NCBI RefSeq assembly: GCF_018595675.2
Contig: NZ_CP092333.1
Coordinates: 334,001-398,000 of the forward strand
Length of the DNA: 64,000 nt
Direction: 5' to 3'
Source: Flavihumibacter fluvii
GTDB lineage: Bacteria > Bacteroidota > Bacteroidia > Chitinophagales > Chitinophagaceae
In this document: one piece after another, positions 33,181 through 42,007 of the stretch
Position numbering within the stretch: position 1 is the first letter of the stretch
Layout of the letters: every line of letters begins with the position of its first letter
Made by a program: the position numbers and the translations under genes
Notes under the pieces: model-generated
Database searches by the model: none
Seen by the model: only the letters and a program-made list of their open reading frames with translations
What the model was told of the DNA's origin: nothing

Positions 33181-34038
33181 ATGTCTTCAGTGTTGTTTCA
33201 TGACGGCCAGTTTTTTCGGGATGACAAAATGCTGGTAGGTGCCGGTAGTCGTGGTTTACGCTATGGAGATGGGGTATTTGAAACCATGAAAGTGAACCGT
33301 GGGACCATTCAGCTGGGCTCGCAGCATATGGACCGGTTATTTGCAGCCCTTCAACTGCTTGAGTTTGATTGTCCGGGTTTCTTCACATCCGGTTACCTGC
33401 TCGATAAAATCAAGGTGCTGGCAACACGTAACGGACATGCCAGCCTGGGAAGGATCAGGCTGATGGTTTATCGCGGTAATGGTGGCCTGTATGATCCGGA
33501 AAACCATTATCCCCATCATATTATTCAAAGCTGGGCTTTGCCTCCAGCTAATCATCAATGGAATGAAAATGGAATGCTGCTGGGAATCCACCGAAAGGCA
33601 CAAAAGGCTGCTGATGTTTTGGCCAATTGTAAAACCAATAATTACCTGCCTTATGTGATGGGAGCCCTGGAGGCAAAGCGCCAGAAATGGAATGATGCAT
33701 TGTTGATGAATACCAGTGGCCGGGTTTGTGAAGCTACTATTGCCAATATTTTCCTTATACAGGATAGGCGCCTGGTGACGCCTTCCTTACCTGAAGGACC
33801 GGTTGCCGGCATAATGCGCCAATACCTGGTTAGGAAAATAACTGAGTATGGGTATGACCTTAGTGAGCAGCCGGTTACTGAAGAACAGTTGCTTGGAGCA
33901 GATGAAGTTTTCCTCACCAATTCATCTTATGGCATTCGCTGGGTAGGCGAAATTGGCGCTAAAAAATATACTAGTCACCTGACCCGGGCTATTTACCAGG
34001 AGATTATCCAGCCACTTTTTTTAAGCCCCTCAGCCTGA
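33181..34038 (+). CDS. Class IV PLP aminotransferase (PabC/Dat/IlvE-like)
   Basis: 285-residue fold-type IV PLP enzyme. GSRGLRYGDGVFETMKV is the N-terminal substrate-binding loop; the Schiff-base lysine is in ANCKTNNYLPYVMGALEA; GRVCEATIANIFLI and the TPSLPEGPVAGIMRQYL phosphate loop complete the signature. Family members are branched-chain aminotransferase, D-amino-acid aminotransferase and aminodeoxychorismate lyase. Length and the short N-terminus fit PabC or Dat better than IlvE; PabC would supply 4-aminobenzoate for folate. The call among these is uncertain. Photolyase, whose antenna is often a folate, follows 49 bases later. Confidence 0.85.
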   Translation: MSSVLFHDGQFFRDDKMLVGAGSRGLRYGDGVFETMKVNRGTIQLGSQHMDRLFAALQLLEFDCPGFFTSGYLLDKIKVLATRNGHASLGRIRLMVYRGNGGLYDPENHYPHHIIQSWALPPANHQWNENGMLLGIHRKAQKAADVLANCKTNNYLPYVMGALEAKRQKWNDALLMNTSGRVCEATIANIFLIQDRRLVTPSLPEGPVAGIMRQYLVRKITEYGYDLSEQPVTEEQLLGADEVFLTNSSYGIRWVGEIGAKKYTSHLTRAIYQEIIQPLFLSPSA

Positions 34039-34087
34039 TTAGCGAACTAATAAACATTCCTTTTGTAGTAAACAAAAAATACCCTGA

Positions 34088-35398
34088 ATGCCTTCAGTGC
34101 CAGTTGCCATTGTATGGTTTCGCAGAGATTTGCGATTAAAAGATAATGCTGCCTTGTACCATGCACTAAAAAGCGGATTGCCGGTAATTCCAGTATTTAT
34201 TTTCGACAGCAATATCCTTGACCAATTAGAAGACAAAAAAGACCGCAGGGTTGAATTCATTTACCGGGCACTGGAAGAAATGCAGGAGCGGTTGGTTTCA
34301 TTAAACAGTACGTTGGATGTTCGGTATGGTGAGCCGGTGGCAGTGTTCCGTGAATTATTGAAAACATATCATATACAACAGGTTTTTACTAACCATGACT
34401 ATGAATCATATGCACTTCATCGTGATAATGAAGTAGCACAATTGTTAGTGGAATATGGCGCCGGATTCCAGCACTTTAAGGACCAGGTCATATTTGAGAA
34501 AGATGAAGTGCTGAAAGATGATGGCAAACCCTATTGCGTATTTACCCCCTATAGCCGAAAATGGAAAGCAACACTACAACCATTTTACCTGAAGGCTTAT
34601 CCAACTGAAAAATACCTTGGCCGGTTTTACCAACAGGCGACCAAAGAAATACCCAGCCTGGTATCCATGGGGTTTGAGGCAGGTGGTTTACCATTTCCAG
34701 CAAAATCACTCAATACAGAACTGGCCAGGAAATATAGTGTTCAGCGTGATTTCCCGGCAATTGAAGGGACTTCAAAGCTGGGTGTGCACCTGCGTTTTGG
34801 TACTATCAGTATCCGGCAACTGGCTGTTAAGGCAAAGGACCTGAATGAGACATTTCTGAATGAATTGATCTGGCGTGATTTTTATCACATGATCCTTTGG
34901 CACTTCCCGCATGTAGGACTGGGCAAGGCGTTCCGGCCGGAATATGATAGTATACGATGGCGCAATAATGAAATGGAATTCGAAGCCTGGTGTTCGGGTA
35001 AAACAGGGTATCCGATCGTAGATGCCGGCATGCGTGAATTAAATGCCACGGGGTTTATGCATAACCGCGTGCGCATGATCGTAGCATCTTTCCTCACCAA
35101 ACATTTACTGATCGACTGGCGTTGGGGTGAAGCATATTTTGCTGCTAAATTGCTGGATTATGATTTTGCTGCCAATAATGGCGGCTGGCAATGGGCATCG
35201 GGGAGCGGATGTGATGCAGCGCCTTATTTCAGGATATTCAACCCTTACCTTCAAACCAAAAAATTTGATCCAGATGGCAGGTACATAAAGAAATGGGTTC
35301 CCGAACTGGACAGTTTCGATTATCCGGCACCGATTGTAGACCATGAATTTGCCCGGAAACGTTGCCTGGAAGTTTACGCGGCAGCTTTAAAAAAGTAA
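34088..35398 (+). CDS. Deoxyribodipyrimidine photolyase / cryptochrome family
   Basis: 436-residue flavoprotein that repairs cyclobutane pyrimidine dimers using blue light. The N-terminal antenna domain begins IVWFRRDLRLKDNAAL. The FAD domain has LGVHLRFGTISIR, ELIWRDFYHMILW, CSGKTGYPIVDAGMREL, MHNRVRMIVASFL and NNGGWQWASGSGCDAAPYFRIFNP, all core photolyase motifs. Most similar to class I CPD photolyases. The last 12 bases overlap the convergent mqnD gene. Length is slightly short of E. coli PhrB but normal for the phylum. A cryptochrome role cannot be excluded. Confidence 0.93.
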   Translation: MPSVPVAIVWFRRDLRLKDNAALYHALKSGLPVIPVFIFDSNILDQLEDKKDRRVEFIYRALEEMQERLVSLNSTLDVRYGEPVAVFRELLKTYHIQQVFTNHDYESYALHRDNEVAQLLVEYGAGFQHFKDQVIFEKDEVLKDDGKPYCVFTPYSRKWKATLQPFYLKAYPTEKYLGRFYQQATKEIPSLVSMGFEAGGLPFPAKSLNTELARKYSVQRDFPAIEGTSKLGVHLRFGTISIRQLAVKAKDLNETFLNELIWRDFYHMILWHFPHVGLGKAFRPEYDSIRWRNNEMEFEAWCSGKTGYPIVDAGMRELNATGFMHNRVRMIVASFLTKHLLIDWRWGEAYFAAKLLDYDFAANNGGWQWASGSGCDAAPYFRIFNPYLQTKKFDPDGRYIKKWVPELDSFDYPAPIVDHEFARKRCLEVYAAALKK

Positions 35399-36181
35399 AG
35401 CATAGGTAGCCATTAATTGATTTACGGCTGCATGCCCTTTTACCCCCAGGGACATGGAATACTCATTAACATACAGGTTGATATGCTGGCGCATCACTTC
35501 TTCGCTCATTTCCTGTGAGTGTTCGCGGATAAAGGATGATAGCGCCGGATATTGCGACCAACTGTGCCGGATACTGGCTGAAATAAGGGTATCGATCTTT
35601 TGTAAGGTCTCCTGACTGAAGGTTTTTTTAGCAACAATACCGCCCAATGGAATTGGGCAGTTCAGTTTTGACTCCCAATACTCCCCCAGGTCAATCAGTT
35701 TGTGCAGGCCCTTATCTGCATAAGTAAACCGGTTTTCGTGGATAATCACCCCGGCATCTACCCGTCCATCCAGTACAGCCTGTTCTATATCATGAAAGAC
35801 GAGGAATTTTTTTTGGCTCGCGTTTGGGAATGCCAATGAAAAAAGCAGGTGTGCCGTAGTGTTTTTACCAGGGATGGCTATGCGAAGTGCTGGGATATCT
35901 TCCAAAGCGATCGTTTTTTTTGCGATCAGTAAAGGACCTACCCCGGAGCCGAGCGCACCGCCCGCCTCCAGTAACTGGTATTGGTCCTGCACAAGCGGGT
36001 ATACTCCATAACTGATTTTTGTGCAATCCAATTTTCCGGCAATAGCCCATTCGTTCAGGGTTTGTACATCTTCCATTTGCACATTGAACTGCAGATCGCC
36101 CGTATCAATTTTACCATTGACGAGTGCATCAAAAATAAATGTATCATTTGGGCAGGGCGAAAAACCCAGGGAAATCATCAT
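35387..36181 (-). CDS. mqnD: 1,4-dihydroxy-6-naphthoate synthase MqnD
   Basis: 264-residue enzyme of the futalosine menaquinone pathway. It converts cyclic dehypoxanthine futalosine to 1,4-dihydroxy-6-naphthoate. The N-terminus ISLGFSPCPNDTFIFDALV is the family signature, with TKISYGVYPLVQDQYQLLEAGGALGSGVGPLLIA as the next core part, shaped like a periplasmic-binding-protein fold but cytoplasmic. The C-terminal HINLYVNEYSMSLGVKGHAAV also fits. It follows mqnB after nine bases, an operon. The gene's 3' end overlaps photolyase by 12 bases. Confidence 0.95.
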   Translation of the reverse strand: MMISLGFSPCPNDTFIFDALVNGKIDTGDLQFNVQMEDVQTLNEWAIAGKLDCTKISYGVYPLVQDQYQLLEAGGALGSGVGPLLIAKKTIALEDIPALRIAIPGKNTTAHLLFSLAFPNASQKKFLVFHDIEQAVLDGRVDAGVIIHENRFTYADKGLHKLIDLGEYWESKLNCPIPLGGIVAKKTFSQETLQKIDTLISASIRHSWSQYPALSSFIREHSQEMSEEVMRQHINLYVNEYSMSLGVKGHAAVNQLMATYALLF

Positions 36182-36190
36182 AGCGAGTTA

Positions 36191-36847
36191 TTAAAGGGAT
36201 TCTAACAGGCGGATAAGTTCTTTGTTGAGTTGACCGATTGCGAGTGGCAGATTCCATTTCTTTTTATTGCGTATCCCAACATGGTTGGAGATACTCCTGA
36301 CCTGCAGGAAACTAATTGTTTCCAAAAGGCAGACAAAATGCAGGGAAGCACCCTCCATAGATTCAAGCCGGGCACCATACCGTTCACTATAGTATGCTGT
36401 TGTTTTCTTTTGGGTGGTGATTTCGTTTACTGTTACTGCTTTGGCTTTTTTGAGCCGGGTTCTTTTTACAAGGTTACTATAAGGATTGGGCAGCACGCCT
36501 TTTTTGTAGGGCAGTACATTCGGCGGAGCCAGTTTCAGGTCGAAAATATCCTGGAATGCCCCATTTTCCAGAACACCCTGGTCGGCAAAAACATCATGGG
36601 TAACCGCGAAAACAGTCCCAAGTGTTGTTTCCGGATCTAATGCACCTGCCACGCCAGCCTGGATCACCAGGTCCGGTCTTTTGTGTTGCAGGTATCGGGT
36701 CAGGTGATATGTGGTTGCATTGCTGCCAACTCCGGTAATCAGGATATCTATATCAAAATCTATATGGTTAAGCTTCTCCGTAGTAGCAAGGTGTTCAGTA
36801 AATGGAGCGATTTCGGCTGCGGTAGCTGCGACCAGTAAACAATGCAT
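36191..36847 (-). CDS. mqnB: Futalosine hydrolase MqnB
   Basis: 218-residue nucleosidase-fold enzyme that releases hypoxanthine from futalosine in menaquinone synthesis. The fold begins CLLVAATAAEIAPF; ILITGVGSNATTYHLTRYL and LVIQAGVAGALDPETTLG form the nucleoside-binding core, and ESMEGASLHFVCLLE holds the catalytic Glu. VRSISNHVG is the last conserved part. It is a relative of MTA/SAH nucleosidase, but the immediate mqnD neighbour supports MqnB. First gene of the two-gene operon; divergent from the QueD-like gene across 195 bases that show nothing distinctive. Confidence 0.92.
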   Translation of the reverse strand: MHCLLVAATAAEIAPFTEHLATTEKLNHIDFDIDILITGVGSNATTYHLTRYLQHKRPDLVIQAGVAGALDPETTLGTVFAVTHDVFADQGVLENGAFQDIFDLKLAPPNVLPYKKGVLPNPYSNLVKRTRLKKAKAVTVNEITTQKKTTAYYSERYGARLESMEGASLHFVCLLETISFLQVRSISNHVGIRNKKKWNLPLAIGQLNKELIRLLESL

Positions 36848-37042
36848 CTTATAGGTTTGTGGGCAAATGTCGCAAATCCTTTCAAATCAGGCAGATATTG
36901 TAAATTTGAAGACGAACCTGGATGAATTATTTAACTTTTTTAAACAATCCACTTTCAGGCTTGTTAAACTTGACTGCTGGCAACGCTAAACAAACTGACC
37001 GGAAATCATTTAACGATCTGCAGCAATAGGTAATTATTATTT

Positions 37043-37465
37043 ATGGGAAAAACAGTAGCGGTTTTCAGAAAAGAACATTTTAATGCAGCACATCGCCTGC
37101 ACAACCCGGATTGGGATGACGCGCAGAACTTTTCCGTATTTGGAAAATGCAGTTATCCCAATTACCATGGGCACAATTATGACCTGGTCGTAAAGGTGGC
37201 GGGTGAACCTGATCCTGTTACCGGGTTTGTGATAGATATGAAAGTATTGTCAGATATTATTTCCAAAGAGGTATTACTTCGGTTTGACCATCGGAACCTG
37301 AACCTCGATGTGAAAGAATTCAAGCACCTGAATCCAACTGCAGAAAATATTGTGCTTGTAATTTATGACCTGCTTCGTCCGCATATTGACCCAAAACAAT
37401 CGTTGAGTGTGCGCTTGTACGAAACAGAGCGGAATTTTGTTGAATACAATGGTGCGGAAGCATAG
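37043..37465 (+). CDS. 6-pyruvoyltetrahydropterin / 6-carboxytetrahydropterin synthase (QueD family)
   Basis: 140-residue zinc enzyme converting dihydroneopterin triphosphate to a tetrahydropterin. Zinc ligands are H17 in HFNAAHRL and H42, H44 in YHGHNYDL. The catalytic Cys is C36 in FGKCSYPN, and [11 protein letters not shown] ... RFDHRNLN and [11 protein letters not shown] ... [10 protein letters not shown] complete the family. The [13 protein letters not shown] spacing looks like PTPS as much as QueD. folE, which makes the substrate, follows after 26 bases, and queE is at the far end of the window. Queuosine (QueD) is the likelier role in bacteria. Confidence 0.92.
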   Translation: MGKTVAVFRKEHFNAAHRLHNPDWDDAQNFSVFGKCSYPNYHGHNYDLVVKVAGEPDPVTGFVIDMKVLSDIISKEVLLRFDHRNLNLDVKEFKHLNPTAENIVLVIYDLLRPHIDPKQSLSVRLYETERNFVEYNGAEA

Positions 37466-37491
37466 CCGCAGCAGTTTTTAAAAGCAATCTA

Positions 37492-38088
37492 ATGGCATAT
37501 AAGAAAGTTGAAACTTACGATGAAGATGTAACAAAAGGATTAATGGAAGGTTACAGGGAGTCACTGCAATTATTGGGAGAAGATCCGGATCGTGAAGGGT
37601 TATTGAAGACACCGGAGAGAGTAGCCAAAGCCATGCAGTACCTTACCCAGGGCTACCAGATGGATGCAAAGGCGATCCTGGAATCTGCCAAGTTTAATGA
37701 GAAAGTGAGTGAAATGATCATTGTAAAAGACATTGAACTATACAGTATGTGCGAACACCATATGTTGCCGTTTTTCGGGAAAGCGCATATTGCCTATATC
37801 CCCAACGGCTACATCACCGGGTTGAGCAAACTGGCCAGGGTAGTGGATGTGTACAGTCGCCGTTTGCAGGTACAGGAAAGGCTCACCGAACAGATACTGA
37901 CCGCCATTAAAGAGTCCCTGAATCCAATAGGCGTTGCTGTGGTGATTGAAGCCAAGCATTTGTGCATGATGATGCGTGGTGTACAGAAACAAAACTCCGT
38001 CACCACCACGTCTGCTTTCTGGGGAGAATTCGAAAAAGCAGAAACGCGCAGTGAGTTTACGAAGCTCATCACCAGTAAATTGAGTTAG
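37492..38088 (+). CDS. folE: GTP cyclohydrolase I
   Basis: 198-residue zinc enzyme that opens GTP to form 7,8-dihydroneopterin triphosphate, the entry to folate and deazaguanine synthesis. Zinc ligands are the Cys and His of [21 protein letters not shown] and the Cys of [38 protein letters not shown] carries the substrate loop. Length and motifs are those of canonical FolE. It forms an operon with the upstream pterin synthase and ends in a terminator at 38111-38147. Confidence 0.97.
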   Translation: MAYKKVETYDEDVTKGLMEGYRESLQLLGEDPDREGLLKTPERVAKAMQYLTQGYQMDAKAILESAKFNEKVSEMIIVKDIELYSMCEHHMLPFFGKAHIAYIPNGYITGLSKLARVVDVYSRRLQVQERLTEQILTAIKESLNPIGVAVVIEAKHLCMMMRGVQKQNSVTTTSAFWGEFEKAETRSEFTKLITSKLS

Positions 38089-38110
38089 GGATAAAACTAT
38101 TTAAGGAATG

Positions 38111-38147
38111 GTTTGGCAGTTCCGTTGGAAGGCTGCCAAACTTTTTT
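38111..38147 (+). terminator. Rho-independent terminator of folE
   Basis: 9-bp perfect stem GTTTGGCAG / CTGCCAAAC (38111-38119 and 38133-38141), 13-base loop, six T. The fabD promoter begins inside the loop. Confidence 0.85.
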
Positions 38148-38154
38148 ATTTTTG
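38125..38154 (+). promoter_or_regulatory. Promoter of fabD (TTG-N19-TATTTTTG)
   Basis: TTG at 38125-38127 and TATTTTTG at 38147-38154 are spaced by 19 bases, a full Bacteroidota consensus. It overlaps the folE terminator: the -33 lies in the loop and the -7 takes in the T run. The fabD start is 21 bases downstream. Confidence 0.7.
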
Positions 38155-38175
38155 CGCATCACTAATCGTTCATTT

Positions 38176-39066
38176 ATGAAGCATGCTTATGTTTTTCCGG
38201 GTCAGGGCTCACAATTTCCGGGGATGGGTAAAGAGCAGTATGAGAATAGCGCATTTGCGAAGAAATTGTTTGAACAGGCCAATGAACAATTAAAATTCCG
38301 TATTTCAGATATCATGTTTAATGGAACGGATGAAGAGCTGCGTCAAACCAGCGTTACACAGCCTGCCGTTTTTTTGCATTCGGTAATTGCCTACAGGAGC
38401 ATTGAGCAAACCCGACCCGATATGGTAGCCGGTCATTCGCTTGGTGAATTTTCTGCCCTGGTGGCCAACGGTACCTTAAGTTTTGAAGATGCCCTAACCC
38501 TTGTTTCCCTGCGTGCGAAAGCCATGCAGAAAGCCTGCGAAATACAACCTTCCACTATGGCTGCAGTTCTTGCACTTGATGATGATAAGGTGGAAGCCAT
38601 TTGCGCAAAAGTACAGGCTGAAACCGGTGAAATTGTTGTGCCTGCAAATTATAATTGTCCGGGTCAACTGGTGATCAGCGGATCCGTCAAAGGGATTGAA
38701 ATAGCCTGTGAAGCCATGAAGGCTGCGGGTGCCAAACGGGCACTGGTGTTACCCGTTGGTGGTGCTTTCCATTCTCCTTTAATGGAACCAGCCCGGGAAG
38801 AATTGAAAGCGGCTATCGAAGCCACTAAATTTCAACAACCCACCTGTGCAGTTTACCAGAATGTGGCTGCAAAAGCGGTTCTGGATAAGGATGAAATCAA
38901 GGAAAATCTCATCAATCAATTAACCGGCGCGGTTCGCTGGACCCAAAGCGTTAAGGCCATGGTTGGAGATGGTGCTTCGCGTTTTACGGAAGTTGGTCCA
39001 GGTAAAGTATTACAAGGTCTTGTACTAAAGATCGACAAAACAATGATAGTTGACGGAATCAGCTAA
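38176..39066 (+). CDS. fabD: Malonyl-CoA:ACP transacylase
   Basis: 296 residues from ATG 38176. It loads malonyl groups on acyl carrier protein for fatty-acid elongation. The N-terminus KHAYVFPGQGSQFPGMGKE is diagnostic. The nucleophile Ser lies in MVAGHSLGEFSAL, the oxyanion Gln in TQPAVFLHS, and the catalytic His in GGAFHSPLMEPA. The earlier ATG at 38113 lies inside the folE terminator and upstream of the promoter, so it is rejected. The gene stands alone; fabH is elsewhere in the window. Its end is 4 bases from the convergent acetyltransferase gene. Confidence 0.97.
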   Translation: MKHAYVFPGQGSQFPGMGKEQYENSAFAKKLFEQANEQLKFRISDIMFNGTDEELRQTSVTQPAVFLHSVIAYRSIEQTRPDMVAGHSLGEFSALVANGTLSFEDALTLVSLRAKAMQKACEIQPSTMAAVLALDDDKVEAICAKVQAETGEIVVPANYNCPGQLVISGSVKGIEIACEAMKAAGAKRALVLPVGGAFHSPLMEPAREELKAAIEATKFQQPTCAVYQNVAAKAVLDKDEIKENLINQLTGAVRWTQSVKAMVGDGASRFTEVGPGKVLQGLVLKIDKTMIVDGIS

Positions 39067-39070
39067 TGCA

Positions 39071-39517
39071 TTAAAAATTAATCGTGCAATTGATCCATTC
39101 GTCATCAAAAACAGTTGGGTATTTTTTGTAAAAATTGATTGCGGGTTCATTCCAGTCGAGGACTTGCCAGGAAATTCCGCTGAATCCTTTTTCTTTGGCT
39201 TCAACGATGAGCTGGTCGAGCAACAATTTGCCGAGTCCCTTTCCCCGCATCGCCTGGGTAACCAATAAATCTTCGAGGTACATACGCTGTCCCTTCCAGG
39301 TGCTGTAGCGGATATAATATAAGGCAAAACCTTCTATCCGGCCATCTACATCTGCCACCAGTGCCCACCAAACGGGATGTTCACCAAAACCGCTTGCGAG
39401 GAAATGATTGAGCGTCACAGTGACCTGGTCACTGGCTTGTTCATAATCGGCCAGTTCCTGGATCAGTTCCAGGAGGCGCGGACAGTCGGAGGCTATTGCT
39501 TTTCGGATGTTGATCAT
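39071..39517 (-). CDS. GNAT-family N-acetyltransferase
   Basis: 148 residues from ATG 39517. It moves an acetyl group from acetyl-CoA to an amine. The acetyl-CoA loop is in LVTQAMRGKGLGKLLLDQL (Q/RxxGxG/A type), preceded by the MYLEDLLVT strand and followed by WNEPAINFYKK, the last GNAT motif. It resembles the spermidine/spermine or small-amine acetyltransferase group (GFALYYIRYSTWKGQRMYLEDL). The frame stays open to 39676, but that part overlaps the Cys/Met enzyme and lacks homology, so the later start is used. Substrate not proven. Confidence 0.9.
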   Translation of the reverse strand: MINIRKAIASDCPRLLELIQELADYEQASDQVTVTLNHFLASGFGEHPVWWALVADVDGRIEGFALYYIRYSTWKGQRMYLEDLLVTQAMRGKGLGKLLLDQLIVEAKEKGFSGISWQVLDWNEPAINFYKKYPTVFDDEWINCTINF

Positions 39518-39532
39518 GGGAGAGAATAGGTG

Positions 39533-39555
39533 AATAGGTGAATAGTATGCAGCGA
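39533..39555. repeat. Short period-8 tract before the acetyltransferase start
   Basis: GAATAGGT repeats in 8-bp steps just upstream of the acetyltransferase ATG. It resembles the heptad tracts elsewhere but has a different period. Two adjoining heptad-like units (GTGAACA on the minus strand) lie near 39590. Confidence 0.6.
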
Positions 39556-39632
39556 ATCGGGGTGAAGTCCGCAATGTTATAGCCAGGCCACTGTTCACTG
39601 CATCGCCAGCAGTAGCATGCGCAGCGGCTGCC

Positions 39633-40862
39633 TTACTCCTCCAGTGCCTGCCGCAGGTCAAATAAAATGTCTTCAATATTCTCTATACCAACACTCATGC
39701 GGATAAGGCCGTCTGTAATACCATATTTCTCACGGATCGCTTTAGGAATACTCATATGGGACATTGAGGCCGGATGGGAAACAAGGGTGTCAACTGTGCC
39801 CAATGAAACTGCCCGCACACAGAGTTGGAGGCGGTCGATGAATTTTTTTCCGGCAGCAATACCTCCTTTTAATTCAAAGCTCAGCATACCACCAGGATGG
39901 CTCATCTGCTTCATGGCTGTCGCATGGTCGGGGTGGGATGTCAGCCCGGTATAATTTACTTTTTCAACCTGTGGATGTTGCTCAAGGTATTGGGCAACTT
40001 TCATGGCATTGGCACAATGACGATCCATCCTTAATTCAAGGGTTTTTATGCCCTGGGTTAACAGGTAAGCATCAAAAGGATTTGCATTTCCCCCTAATAA
40101 AGCATACCATTTCCAGGCCTTATTGGCCATGAATTCCAGGTCACGGCCTATTAACACACCACCAATTGCTGTTCCATGTCCGTTCAGGAATTTGGTAGTT
40201 GAATGGAATACAAAATCCACGTTGTATTTAAACGGCTGTTGCAGGTATGGTGTGGCAAAAGTATTATCAACACTTATGAGCAGCTTATATTTTTTGGCAA
40301 GCGTTGTGATCATTTCAAGGTCTATGCATTGCAGAGTCGGGTTGGCCGGGGTTTCTATATGCACCAGTCTGATCCCGGGATTTTCTTTGATAGCTGCTTC
40401 TGCAAGGGCTGAATCGCGGAGGTCGGTGATAATTGTCTGGATGCCATTTTCTTTCAGCACTTTTGTCAATAATTCTTCGGTACCGCCATAGAGGGAATAA
40501 TGGGTAAGGACAATATCCCCAGCTGATAAATTACTCATAAAGAGGGTGGTCATTGCTGCTTGTCCACTGGCATGCAGTAAGGCCTTTAAAGCAAGAGGTT
40601 CCCCTTTTTCGTTGGTCAGGCCATGGGCTTCAAGAGCAGCGATCTTTTGTTCGGCTACTGTATGGGTGGGATTTCCCCACCGGCTGTAGATCTGTGTCTT
40701 GTCCTTACCCGCAAACCTGTCGGCGCCCTGTTGGGCGGAATCGAAATAAAAAGTGGAGCTAGCATAAATAGGTGTGAGGTGAGCGTACCTGGGGTCAGGT
40801 TCATTTCCACCATGCACAGCCACAGAACCTTTCCCGGTCATCTTGAAGGATTTATTCGCCAT
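39633..40862 (-). CDS. Cys/Met-metabolism PLP enzyme (cystathionine gamma-synthase / methionine gamma-lyase type)
   Basis: 409-residue fold-type I enzyme. TPIYASSTFYFDS, YSRWGNPTHTVAEQKIA (Tyr/Arg that clamp PLP phosphate of the next subunit), HASGQAAMTTLF, ETPANPTLQCIDL, SVDNTFATPYLQQP and the Schiff-base lysine in FHSTTKFLNGHGTAIGG are all present. It performs gamma-elimination or gamma-replacement on homoserine esters, cystathionine or methionine; motifs alone do not separate these. Together with the CBS gene it could complete transsulfuration. Divergent from DinB-like gene with 49 bases between starts and a -7 box TAAATTTG at 40894-40901. Confidence 0.9.
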   Translation of the reverse strand: MANKSFKMTGKGSVAVHGGNEPDPRYAHLTPIYASSTFYFDSAQQGADRFAGKDKTQIYSRWGNPTHTVAEQKIAALEAHGLTNEKGEPLALKALLHASGQAAMTTLFMSNLSAGDIVLTHYSLYGGTEELLTKVLKENGIQTIITDLRDSALAEAAIKENPGIRLVHIETPANPTLQCIDLEMITTLAKKYKLLISVDNTFATPYLQQPFKYNVDFVFHSTTKFLNGHGTAIGGVLIGRDLEFMANKAWKWYALLGGNANPFDAYLLTQGIKTLELRMDRHCANAMKVAQYLEQHPQVEKVNYTGLTSHPDHATAMKQMSHPGGMLSFELKGGIAAGKKFIDRLQLCVRAVSLGTVDTLVSHPASMSHMSIPKAIREKYGITDGLIRMSVGIENIEDILFDLRQALEE

Positions 40863-40893
40863 TTGGTAAACAACTTTAATTTAGTAGTAAAGA

Positions 40894-40901
40894 CAAATTT
40901 A
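40894..40901 (-). promoter_or_regulatory. Promoter -7 box (TAAATTTG) of the Cys/Met PLP enzyme gene
   Basis: Exact TAnnTTTG on the minus strand, 31 bases before the ATG at 40862. No TTG at standard spacing. Confidence 0.45.
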
Positions 40902-40911
40902 AATCAAAACC

Positions 40912-41409
40912 ATGAAGTCGCTATTGAAGGAGTTTGTCGCCTACCATTTATGGGCAAATCAGCAATTGTCAGCCTGTATTCTTGCGTTGGATCAGTCCGA
41001 CTGGACTAAAACCATCCCGAGTAGTTTTCCATCGTTGCATAAAACAATATTACATATGTTGGATGCGGATAGTATCTGGTGGCAACGAATCGAAGGGATG
41101 GCCAGTGTTACAGTACCATCACGAAATTTTAAGGGTGATACTCCGGAACTGGTTCGCCGGCTTTTGTTGCAGGATGAAGAATGGAAAACCTGGGTCGGCC
41201 AATTGGATCCAGTAGAATTTGAAAAATCATTCAGTTATTCGAATAGCAGGGGCGATCATTTCGAACAGCCTTTATACCAGGTTATTTTGCATATCTGTAA
41301 CCACGGCACCTATCATCGTGGGCAACTGGTCACTTTATTAAGGAACCTGGAAGCGCCAAAGATTCCACAGACGGATTATGTGCATTGGGTAAGGATGAGT
41401 CAGCAGTGA
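40912..41409 (+). CDS. DinB-family metalloenzyme
   Basis: 165-residue four-helix-bundle protein, cytoplasmic. Three histidines place a divalent metal as in DinB/YfiT proteins: one in SLHKTILHMLDADSIWW (about residue 46) and two in HICNHGTYHRGQLVTLL near the C-terminus. Family members are often thiol-dependent transferases (bacillithiol, mycothiol or glutathione) with unknown substrates. Length is normal. It is followed after 37 bases by the hypothetical exported protein on the same strand. Confidence 0.9.
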   Translation: MKSLLKEFVAYHLWANQQLSACILALDQSDWTKTIPSSFPSLHKTILHMLDADSIWWQRIEGMASVTVPSRNFKGDTPELVRRLLLQDEEWKTWVGQLDPVEFEKSFSYSNSRGDHFEQPLYQVILHICNHGTYHRGQLVTLLRNLEAPKIPQTDYVHWVRMSQQ

Positions 41410-41446
41410 GCCGCTTTTTTTCGTAACTTACCAGAAGTACTTGGAT

Positions 41447-42007
41447 ATGAGAAGGGCTAAAAAAAACCGGCGTGTAACTGTGTTGTTATTGATAGCAGGG
41501 GTGATTGTCCTGCCTGGTTTTGTTTTGGCGCAACGAACGGACTGGCGCAGCGAGGTTGACCATGTGGTGCAGTTGGCAGACAGCCTTTCCCTTCATTCAC
41601 AATACACCTTTCACCTCAATAAATTTGACCGTAAAAACCGCAGTATCAGGGAAACCTGGCACTATACTCTCCATGGCCAGGAGGTGATCATTTTTGAAGT
41701 GCATTATTTTATTGATTCCCTGGAACATGATGAAGTATATTATCTTGATAATGGGCAACTGGTGTGTATGGAGGAATATGAAATCTCCAATCCTTTTACC
41801 GACGATGATGAGATAGTTTGGGGCACTGTTGGCTTTTTTTCCGGGCAATCCCTTCGCCAGCGAATCTCCATGGGCAAGCCTGATTATACAAAGGGATCTT
41901 TCAATGAATGGGATACCTATAAAAAATTCCGGGGCCGTTACAAGGAGTTAACAGAGAACCGCACTTTAATGGAACGAAATAACAAAGACGCTATCTTCGC
42001 GCCATGA
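41447..42007 (+). CDS. Hypothetical exported protein
   Basis: 186 residues from ATG 41447, with a basic start (MRRAKKNRRV) and signal peptide (TVLLLIAGVIVLPGFVLAQ). The mature part is acidic, with no motif I recognise: LHSQYTFHLNKFDRKNR, YYLDNGQLVCMEEYEI. A TTG at 41441 would add two residues and is less likely. Its stop overlaps the start of the nucleoid-associated protein by four bases (ATGA), so the two are translationally coupled although one is exported and the other cytoplasmic. Confidence 0.75.
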   Translation: MRRAKKNRRVTVLLLIAGVIVLPGFVLAQRTDWRSEVDHVVQLADSLSLHSQYTFHLNKFDRKNRSIRETWHYTLHGQEVIIFEVHYFIDSLEHDEVYYLDNGQLVCMEEYEISNPFTDDDEIVWGTVGFFSGQSLRQRISMGKPDYTKGSFNEWDTYKKFRGRYKELTENRTLMERNNKDAIFAP

